From Pseudomonadota bacterium (lineage in GTDB: Bacteria > SAR324 > NAC60-12), in assembly GCA_014381795.1 (NCBI GenBank), contig JACNKY010000335.1:1-6597 (forward strand): a stretch of 6,597 nucleotides of DNA, written 5' to 3'. A program made the position numbers and the translations under genes. Under the pieces are notes generated by a model. It was not told where the DNA came from. It did not search any database and saw nothing but the letters and a program-made list of their open reading frames with translations. Positions 1 to 6,597 of this stretch are shown piece after piece (within the stretch, counting starts at the first letter, position 1; each line of letters opens with the position of its first letter).

Positions 1-3000
1 CCGCCCTTGCTGCTTCGTCAGCTGCACGTCGCATTTCTTCAGGATCAATCACACCTTCTCCAAGGTCATAATCAACTCTGCTGAAAGCGTCAAAACCGGT
101 TCCTGCAGGTATTAACCGTCCGAGGATAACATTTTCTTTTAATCCACGGAAAGTATCCTGTTTCCCGCCCAGAGAAGCGTCTGTCAGCACCTTTGTAGTG
201 TCCTGAAAAGAAGCAGCGGAAATGAAAGAATCCGTACTCAAAGAAGCTTTGGTAATACCAAGTAATTTAGGTTTTGAACGTACTGGTCGACGTCCCTCTG
301 CAACCAATTCTCGATTGACACGATTCATTTCTGTACGTGCTATTTCCTGCCCCACGAGCAAACTTGAATCACCCGGATCTTCAACATATGCCTTACGTAG
401 CATTTGCCGTACAATAACTTCAATGTGTTTGTCATTGATACCGACACCCTGTAGTCGATAAACTTGTTGAACTTCATCCACCAGATAACTTTGCAGAGCT
501 TTTGAGCCTTTAACCGCGAGAATATCGTGCGGATTTGGTGAACCGTCAATCAGTGGATCTCCGGCACGGACATATTCTCCCATATGAACTGTTATATGTC
601 TTCCACGTGGAATCAAATATTCTTTTGAATCACCTTTACCATCTTCCGGACGGATGCGGATTCTCTGTTTTTTCTTTACATCCGTGTCGAACTCAACGAT
701 TCCGTCAATCTCAGTGATAATAGCCTGATCTTTAGGAACACGTGCTTCAAAGAGTTCCGCGACCCTTGGTAGTCCACCGGTAATATCCTTGTTCCTTGCA
801 AGTTCTCTTGGGATTTTCGCCAGGACATCACCTGCATGGATCTCTAAACCATCTTCGACCATCAATTCAGACTTAATTGGTAAGGCAAATTCTGTTGGAG
901 TATTATTTTCACGAATGATTGTCTTTTTCTTACTGTTATGAATTGCTATTACAGGACGCTGATCCAGACTTTGAGATTCATGAATGACTTTACGTGAAAC
1001 ACCTGAGACTTCATCAACTTGCTCCTTGAAGGTTTCACCCTCACTGATATCCTGAAAATGAACGATACCAGTTGCATCTGTGATAATAGGAATGGAGAAG
1101 GGGTCCCACTCTGCAATTAAATCGCCCTGCTCAACAAATTCGCCTTCTTTTTTCAACAGAGTTGCACCCATCGGTAATGGACGTCTCTCACGTTCTCTTT
1201 CATTTGCAAGGTCAACCAGTTTAGCTTCAGGAACAGTTTTGTCACCTTCAACAATTACTGCTTCACCACGACGTCCGAGAATCACATAATTTCCTTCACG
1301 GTTTTTTACTTCCTTTAGTTCACTAAAACGTAAAATACCGCTGAAGCTTGCTTCCCATTTGTTCTGTTCCGCCAGTCTACTTGCAGTACCACCAATATGA
1401 AAGGTACGCATAGTAAGCTGAGTTCCGGGTTCGCCAATACTTTGAGCTGCAATTACGCCTACAGCTTCACCTAAATTGATTAAACCTCCATGACATAAAT
1501 CGCGACCATAACAAGCTCTACAAACTCCGGTTTCTGTCATACAAGTCAAGGCAGAGCGGATACGTACATTTTCAATTCTTGAGTCTTGGATTACATCTCT
1601 TTCATATTCATTGATGAGAGTTCCTGCAGGAATCAAGATTTTATTCTCGGCATCCGGATCAATAACATCATCCAGTAAAACACGTCCTAAAATCCGGTCA
1701 GCAAGAGGTTCAATGATTTCTCCGGATTCAATCAGGGCGGTCATTTCAATGCCGTCCAGTGTTCCACAATCATCTTCCAGGACAACACAGTCCTGTGCGA
1801 CATCAACCAGACGTCTGGTTAAATATCCCGAGTTTGCGGTTTTCAGTGCAGTATCAGCAAGACCTTTTCTGGCTCCGTGAGTAGAAATAAAATATTCGAG
1901 AACGTTAAGTCCTTCACGGAAATTCGCGTGAATTGGAGTTTCAATAATTTCACCAGAAGGTTTGGCCATCAAACCACGCATTCCTGCCAACTGCTTCATC
2001 TGCTGGTTACTACCACGAGCTCCGGAATCAGCCATCATAAAAATTGAGTTAACTTTATGAACACCTTCTTCATCGATGATTTCTTCAGAAAGTCCGGCAG
2101 ACATTTTATCTGCAATTTTTTCTGTCGTCCTCGCCCAGATATCAATCACTTGGTTGTAACGCTCACCGTCTGTGATTAAACCATCCTGGTGCTGCATGTT
2201 GATTTTATTGACATCTACTTGTGCTTTTCTCAACTGTCCGGCCTTTTCTTTTGGAATCACCATGTCATCCATTCCAATTGAAAAACCTGCTTTAGTAGCA
2301 TAGGTATAACCTAAGGTTTTAAGATCATCGAGCATCTTCACAGTTTTAACACTGCCTGCTTTTCGATAAGACTCATCAACCAGTTCCGCCATTTGTTTTT
2401 TCTTGAGATGCACATTTACCGTTTCAAAAGGCACTTCTTTTGGAACAACCATTGACAGTAAAACACGTCCAACAGTTGATTCTATAATTGGGCTGACCGT
2501 TGCTTCTGTAGAGTCTGCATCAGTTTCATATACCAAAACGTTAACTAAACGAACTTTTATTCTTGCCTGCAGATCAACTCGGCCATGTTCAAAAGCGACT
2601 ATAGCTTCTCCACGGTTCGAAAAAATTTTACCTTCTCCGAGGGCACCTTCACGCAGTCTGGTCATCCAGTAAAGCCCGAGCACCATATCTTGAGTCGGCG
2701 TCATCACAGGCTTTCCATTTGCAGGAGAGAGCACATTGTTTGTGGACATCATCAAAATTTTTGCTTCCAACTGAGCTTCCACAGAAAGTGGTACATGAAC
2801 CGCCATCTGGTCACCGTCAAAGTCAGCGTTGAATGCTGTACAAACTAATGGGTGCAACTGAATGGCTTTGCCTTCAATCAAAACAGGTTCAAAGGCTTGA
2901 ATTCCAAGACGGTGCAGGGTTGGTGCACGGTTCAGCATAATTGGATGTTCACGGACAACTTCTTCCAGAATGGCCCAAACTTCCGGTGGGTTTTCCTCTA

Positions 3001-4195
3001 GAACTTTTTTGGCATTTTTAATCGTGTGAATTTCCTGATAATCAATCAATTTATTATAAATAAAAGGCTTAAAAAGTTCCAAAGCCATTTTTTTAGGCAA
3101 TCCGCATTGATGAAGTTTCAATTCAGGACCGACCACAATCACGGAACGTCCAGAATAATCGACACGTTTACCCAGTAAATTTTGACGGAAACGACCCTGT
3201 TTTCCTTTGAGCATATCGCTGATCGACTTGAGAGGCCGTTTATTGGAACCAACCATCGGTCGTCCGCGACGACCGTTATCAAAAAGTGCATCTACAGATT
3301 CCTGTAGCATTCGCTTCTCATTTTTTACAATAATTCCTGGTGCACGCAATTCTATCAGACGTTTGAGACGGTTGTTTCTATGAATTACACGGCGGTACAG
3401 ATCGTTGAGGTCACTTGTCGCGAATCGTCCTCCTTCAAGAGGAACCAAAGGACGCAGTTCCGGAGGCAGGACCGGTAGATTATCAATGATCATTGAGTCT
3501 ACTTTATTCCCTGACTTTAACAGTTGGCTGACGACTTTGAGTCTTTTTGAAATCTTTTTGCGGCGGGTTTCAGAGTTGACATCACGCATTTCAACCCAAA
3601 GCTCTTTTTCAAGCTCATCTAATTGAAGCCTCCGTAAAAGTATCTGTACTGCTTCCGCCCCCATTCCCAATTTCAAATCAGGATGTTTCTCTTCCAATTC
3701 ACGGTACTGGTCTTCTTCTACCAGTTCGAGCACTTCCAGTTCAGAATCGCCAGGTTCTAGCACAACGTATGCGTCAAAATATAGTACACGCTCCAAGTCC
3801 CTTAACATCATATCAAGGATGGTTGCAATCCTGCTGGGAACTCCTTTAAGAAACCAGACGTGAGAAACCGGACACGACAGTTTGATATTTCCCATGCGGT
3901 CACGACGCACCTTGGATTCAATAACTTCCACACCACATTTTTCGCAGGTAATGCCCCTATGTTTCATACGTTTGTATTTTCCACAAATACACTCGTAATC
4001 ATGCACAGGACCAAAAATTTTACCGCAAAACAACCCATCACGTTCAGGCTTAAATGTTCGGTAATTGATAGTTTCTGAGGTGCGTACTTCTCCAAAAGAC
4101 CAGGATGTTACCTCATCGGAAGTGGCAATTTTGATCCGAATTGCTGAGTAATTTTTCGGATTTTCTGCAATTTCAAACAAATCTCTGAGCGCCAT
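1..4195 (-). CDS. rpoC: DNA-directed RNA polymerase subunit beta' (nearly complete; extreme C-terminus outside window)
   Basis: This gene encodes the beta' subunit, which holds the catalytic Mg2+ and forms the clamp, bridge helix and trigger loop of RNA polymerase. The frame is open from the ATG at 4193-4195 to the left edge: 1398 codons plus one base. The start is secure, because [10 protein letters not shown] leads into the family N-terminus and an in-frame TAA lies eight codons upstream. Domains in order: first zinc site C69, C71, C84, C87; sigma-binding clamp helices [14 protein letters not shown] (256-269) onward; switch/template block [20 protein letters not shown] (331-350); [11 protein letters not shown] (421-431); catalytic NADFDGD with D458, D460, D462; secondary-channel rim near 677-690; bridge helix about 765-800; second zinc site C810, C885, C892, C895; trigger loop with M929, R930, H933, split by an SI3-type insertion (about 941-1137); then [16 protein letters not shown] (1137-1152), [13 protein letters not shown] (1253-1265), LLGITKASL (1311-1319) and [17 protein letters not shown] (1351-1367). 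E. coli beta' has 1407 residues, so probably only a short tail is missing. Odd points are the absence of a Shine-Dalgarno sequence and substitutions at ppGpp site 1. Confidence 0.98.
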   Translation of the reverse strand, partial: MALRDLFEIAENPKNYSAIRIKIATSDEVTSWSFGEVRTSETINYRTFKPERDGLFCGKIFGPVHDYECICGKYKRMKHRGITCEKCGVEVIESKVRRDRMGNIKLSCPVSHVWFLKGVPSRIATILDMMLRDLERVLYFDAYVVLEPGDSELEVLELVEEDQYRELEEKHPDLKLGMGAEAVQILLRRLQLDELEKELWVEMRDVNSETRRKKISKRLKVVSQLLKSGNKVDSMIIDNLPVLPPELRPLVPLEGGRFATSDLNDLYRRVIHRNNRLKRLIELRAPGIIVKNEKRMLQESVDALFDNGRRGRPMVGSNKRPLKSISDMLKGKQGRFRQNLLGKRVDYSGRSVIVVGPELKLHQCGLPKKMALELFKPFIYNKLIDYQEIHTIKNAKKVLEENPPEVWAILEEVVREHPIMLNRAPTLHRLGIQAFEPVLIEGKAIQLHPLVCTAFNADFDGDQMAVHVPLSVEAQLEAKILMMSTNNVLSPANGKPVMTPTQDMVLGLYWMTRLREGALGEGKIFSNRGEAIVAFEHGRVDLQARIKVRLVNVLVYETDADSTEATVSPIIESTVGRVLLSMVVPKEVPFETVNVHLKKKQMAELVDESYRKAGSVKTVKMLDDLKTLGYTYATKAGFSIGMDDMVIPKEKAGQLRKAQVDVNKINMQHQDGLITDGERYNQVIDIWARTTEKIADKMSAGLSEEIIDEEGVHKVNSIFMMADSGARGSNQQMKQLAGMRGLMAKPSGEIIETPIHANFREGLNVLEYFISTHGARKGLADTALKTANSGYLTRRLVDVAQDCVVLEDDCGTLDGIEMTALIESGEIIEPLADRILGRVLLDDVIDPDAENKILIPAGTLINEYERDVIQDSRIENVRIRSALTCMTETGVCRACYGRDLCHGGLINLGEAVGVIAAQSIGEPGTQLTMRTFHIGGTASRLAEQNKWEASFSGILRFSELKEVKNREGNYVILGRRGEAVIVEGDKTVPEAKLVDLANERERERRPLPMGATLLKKEGEFVEQGDLIAEWDPFSIPIITDATGIVHFQDISEGETFKEQVDEVSGVSRKVIHESQSLDQRPVIAIHNSKKKTIIRENNTPTEFALPIKSELMVEDGLEIHAGDVLAKIPRELARNKDITGGLPRVAELFEARVPKDQAIITEIDGIVEFDTDVKKKQRIRIRPEDGKGDSKEYLIPRGRHITVHMGEYVRAGDPLIDGSPNPHDILAVKGSKALQSYLVDEVQQVYRLQGVGINDKHIEVIVRQMLRKAYVEDPGDSSLLVGQEIARTEMNRVNRELVAEGRRPVRSKPKLLGITKASLSTDSFISAASFQDTTKVLTDASLGGKQDTFRGLKENVILGRLIPAGTGFDAFSRVDYDLGEGVIDPEEMRRAADEAARA

Positions 4196-4241
4196 GTTTA
4201 GTTGCTGGTTGGTTGGTTATTGGTTTATATTTATAATTCAA
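4196..4241 (-). other. rpoB-rpoC intergenic spacer, G-poor, with CCAA-type repeats
   Basis: The 46 bases between the rpoB stop and the rpoC ATG contain only two G residues on the coding (minus) strand. The upstream half is AT-rich (ATTATAAATATAAACC). The downstream half is a run of A and C with short tandem units (AACCAATAACCAACCAACC). I see no purine-rich Shine-Dalgarno stretch in the 20 bases before the ATG, no inverted repeat and no terminator, which fits read-through transcription of rpoB into rpoC. The leader is expected to be unstructured, so rpoC initiation may rely on an open A/C-rich leader, on ribosomal protein S1, or on ribosomes finishing rpoB. That part is inference. Confidence 0.85.
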
Positions 4242-6597
4242 TTAGGCTGTAACTTCTTCCTCTTTTTCTTCCGATGGCTCTTCTGGAGCAGCATTAGTTT
4301 TAGCTGCAGGAGCAAGTTTTTCGGTAACAACTTCTGTCTCCGTAATACTTTCTATTTCCTCCAGAAAATCTTCCTCTTCATTTTCGTCAGATTTTTTAAG
4401 CAATTCAATATTCAGGCACAGACTTTTCAATTCACTAATCAACACCTTAAATGATTCCGGAAGACCTGCTTCCAAATGATGACGACCTTTAACGATCGAC
4501 TCATAAATCTTGTTACGTCCTAAGACGTCATCCGACTTAACTGTCAGCAATTCCTGTAGTGTATAAGCAGCGCCGTAAGCTTCCAAAGCCCAGACCTCCA
4601 TCTCACCAAATCGCTGACCACCGAATTGAGCTTTACCGCCCAAAGGTTGCTGAGTGACCAAAGAATATGGACCAATGGAACGTGCATGAATTTTTTCATC
4701 AACAAGGTGATGCAGCTTCATAATGTACGCATAACCGATAGTCACCTTCTGACTGAATCGTTCACCTGTCATCCCATCATAAAGCCAGACTTGACCTGAT
4801 TTTGATAATCCGGCCATTTCCGCCATCCGATGAATATCGGTTTCTTTTGCTCCATCAAAAACCGGAGTTGCCATATGAATTCCGGGTTTGTACCTTTTCA
4901 CAAACTCCAAAAATGCCTGATCATCCATTGAGTCAAAATACTTTTGGGCAACATCACAGTCATAGACTTTTTTCAGAAATTCACGAATCTGTGTTGCAGG
5001 ACTATTTTGCCTAAGAAATTCCGCGACCTTTTTGCCTAACCCATTTGCTACTCGACCCAGATGTGTTTCCAGCACCTGCCCCACATTCATTCGGGAAGGA
5101 ACCCCAAGCGGATTAAGCACAATATCAACAGTCGTGCCGTCATCCATATAAGGCATATTTTCTATAGGCTGGATGGTAGAAACCACACCTTTATTTCCGT
5201 GTCGTCCCGCCATTTTGTCACCAACTGAAAGTTTCCGTTTGATCGCAATATAAACTTTTATCATCCGGATAACGCCCGGTGGAAGATCATCTCCTTTGGA
5301 AACTTTTTCACAACGATCCTGATAAACATTTTCCAGCAGGTACATTTGCTGGAGAGCATTACGGACAAATGTTCCAACTTTGAGGTTGATTTTATTATCA
5401 GCAACCTGAATGCCGTCAGTTGAATTTAAAGGAATTTGCTGTAGTATATCGTCAGTGATTTTTGTGCCTTTTGAAGCAAGCACTTCACCCTGTACGGACA
5501 GTACATCCGCAGCCAACGGCTTTTTCTCTGCCACAGAAAGTATGCGATTCACGAGGTTGCTGTGAACAATACGAATTTCGTCATAATGATCGTTTTCATA
5601 ACGTGCCAGCAGTTCCTGTTCAATTTGTCTGGTCCTCTCATCACGCTCAACACCTTCACGGTTGAAGACCACAACATCAGTCACCACTCCGTCAACGCCT
5701 TGAGGAACACGTAAAGAAGTGTCACGGACATCTCCCGCTTTTTCTCCAAAAATTGCGCGCAGCAGTTTTTCTTCCGGATTGAGTTGTGTTTCACCTTTCG
5801 GTGTTACTTTTCCGACCAAAATGTCTTTTGAACTGACACTTGTACCAACAGCGATAATGCCGCTTTCATCAAGATTTTTGAGGGCTTCTTCACTGACGTT
5901 TGGAATATCACGAGTGATCTCTTCTTTTCCTAATTTTGTATCACGTGCAACAGTGTCAAGAACATCAATATGTACAGAAGTAAAAGTATCTTCATGCATT
6001 AAACGTTGAGAGACCAAAATCGAATCCTCAAAGTTGTAACCACGCCAAGGCATAAAAGCAATGTTAATATTTTGTCCCAGTGCAATTTCACCATTTTCTG
6101 TACATGATCCGTCTGCAATGACATCCCCTGCCTTGACGCGGTCTCCTTTTTTAACAAGAGGACGCTGATTTATACAGGTGTTCTGGTTTGAGCGTTGATA
6201 TTTAATCAAGTGGTATATATCAACGTTTGCCGGAACAATCGTGTCTTCACTTGAAAGATCAACGTCTGCCTGAATTACGACTCGCCCTGCATCAACACTA
6301 TCGACAACACCGTTACGGCTTGCGACTACACAACTTCCGGAATCCAGAGCAGCCTGATGTTCAATGCCTGTTCCTACCAGCGGAGATTTAGGTTTGACCA
6401 GAGGCACTCCCTGACGCTGCATGTTGGATCCCATCAAGGCACGGTTTGCATCATCGTGCTCAAGAAAGGGAATCATGGCTGCGGCCACAGAAACGAGCTG
6501 ACGCGGAGAAATGTCAATGTAGTCTATATTTTCTTTTAAGACCATGCTGAATTCACTACCTACACGTGAAGTAATGAAATCATCTATAAATGCTTTT
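4242..6597 (-). CDS. rpoB: DNA-directed RNA polymerase subunit beta, C-terminal part (5' end outside window)
   Basis: This gene encodes the beta subunit of RNA polymerase, which together with beta' forms the catalytic core for DNA-templated RNA synthesis in the cytoplasm. 784 residues are visible. The reading frame stays open to the right window edge, so the ATG at 6543-6545 is an internal methionine and not the start; 17 in-frame residues precede it. By alignment from memory the visible part begins near E. coli residue 627, so the rifampicin pocket lies outside. Counting from that internal Met, the following are seen: [13 protein letters not shown] (27-39), [10 protein letters not shown] (118-127), GYNFEDSIL (169-177, acidic pair E173/D174), [10 protein letters not shown] (246-255), [12 protein letters not shown] (442-453, active-site lysines K444 and K452 matching E. 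coli K1065/K1073), PLGVPSRMN (479-487), and the clamp-anchor block [20 protein letters not shown] (636-655). Residues about 305-416 hold a divergent insertion. The usual end (LNIEL, 711-715) is followed by a 52-residue acidic tail and a TAA stop. rpoC follows after 46 bases, almost certainly in the same transcript. Confidence 0.98.
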   Translation of the reverse strand, partial: KAFIDDFITSRVGSEFSMVLKENIDYIDISPRQLVSVAAAMIPFLEHDDANRALMGSNMQRQGVPLVKPKSPLVGTGIEHQAALDSGSCVVASRNGVVDSVDAGRVVIQADVDLSSEDTIVPANVDIYHLIKYQRSNQNTCINQRPLVKKGDRVKAGDVIADGSCTENGEIALGQNINIAFMPWRGYNFEDSILVSQRLMHEDTFTSVHIDVLDTVARDTKLGKEEITRDIPNVSEEALKNLDESGIIAVGTSVSSKDILVGKVTPKGETQLNPEEKLLRAIFGEKAGDVRDTSLRVPQGVDGVVTDVVVFNREGVERDERTRQIEQELLARYENDHYDEIRIVHSNLVNRILSVAEKKPLAADVLSVQGEVLASKGTKITDDILQQIPLNSTDGIQVADNKINLKVGTFVRNALQQMYLLENVYQDRCEKVSKGDDLPPGVIRMIKVYIAIKRKLSVGDKMAGRHGNKGVVSTIQPIENMPYMDDGTTVDIVLNPLGVPSRMNVGQVLETHLGRVANGLGKKVAEFLRQNSPATQIREFLKKVYDCDVAQKYFDSMDDQAFLEFVKRYKPGIHMATPVFDGAKETDIHRMAEMAGLSKSGQVWLYDGMTGERFSQKVTIGYAYIMKLHHLVDEKIHARSIGPYSLVTQQPLGGKAQFGGQRFGEMEVWALEAYGAAYTLQELLTVKSDDVLGRNKIYESIVKGRHHLEAGLPESFKVLISELKSLCLNIELLKKSDENEEEDFLEEIESITETEVVTEKLAPAAKTNAAPEEPSEEKEEEVTA

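Noticed and set aside
222..2848. Several + strand open frames of 60-89 residues (for example 222-461, 1611-1880, 2403-2672)
   Set aside because: They lie wholly antisense to rpoC, have Ser/Arg/Thr-rich low-complexity translations typical of reverse-frame shadows, and match no family that I recognise.
4197..4220. GGTT/AACC short tandem units as a protein-binding site or mobile-element scar
   Set aside because: Only about three imperfect 4-base units are present, with no inverted repeats or target-site duplication; too short to support a site.
4224..4252. Possible minus-strand promoter before rpoC: TTACAG, 17-base spacer, TATAAA
   Set aside because: The -10-like box is fair, but the -35 matches TTGACA at only two of six positions, and AT-rich spacers give such matches by chance. 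rpoC is normally transcribed with rpoB.
5719..6009. A 96-residue + strand open frame, the longest antisense frame over rpoB
   Set aside because: It is fully antisense to highly conserved rpoB codons and shows no recognisable protein features; length is explained by chance in a constrained region.
6543..6545. ATG as the start of a 767-residue beta protein
   Set aside because: The frame continues upstream to the window edge with RpoB-like residues, and the position corresponds to the middle of beta, so it is an internal methionine.
1..6597. Hidden accessory system, CRISPR array, transposon, tRNA or terminator hairpin
   Set aside because: Except for 46 bases, the whole window is continuous coding sequence for conserved rpoB and rpoC with no frameshift, insertion or repeat array seen.

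Overview
The window is filled by two adjacent minus-strand genes of the RNA polymerase operon: the 3' part of rpoB (beta subunit, 4242-6597, running off the right edge) and nearly all of rpoC (beta' subunit, 1-4195, running off the left edge). A 46-base gap separates them. There are no other supportable genes, RNA genes, mobile elements, CRISPR arrays or terminators. The short open frames on the + strand are antisense shadows of these two genes.

Organism: a Gram-negative-type bacterium with moderate to AT-leaning codon choice. Beta' carries the large insertion in the trigger loop (SI3, beta'i6) and lacks the large N-terminal beta' insertion of Thermus-type enzymes. Conserved blocks in both subunits resemble E. 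coli closely. The beta insertion region (beta SI2/i9 position) looks more like what I recall of delta-proteobacterial-type beta subunits than like E. coli. A deltaproteobacterium-like lineage or relative (for example the marine SAR324 type) is a guess only; the genus cannot be named from this window.

Layout in transcription order (right to left): rpoB from about E. coli residue 627 to its end, with a 52-residue acidic tail beyond the usual C-terminus; a G-poor, CCAA-rich gap without a Shine-Dalgarno sequence; then rpoC from its start codon through 1398 residues, lacking only the extreme C-terminus. The two proteins form the catalytic core of RNA polymerase: beta gives the active-site lysines and the clamp anchor, while beta' gives the metal-binding aspartates, bridge helix, trigger loop and clamp.

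No undescribed multi-gene system is present. The points worth a second look are lineage-specific details in an otherwise ordinary housekeeping operon: several ppGpp site-1 contacts in beta' are substituted while site-2 residues are mostly kept, the beta subunit has an acidic tail, and rpoC lacks a visible ribosome binding site.
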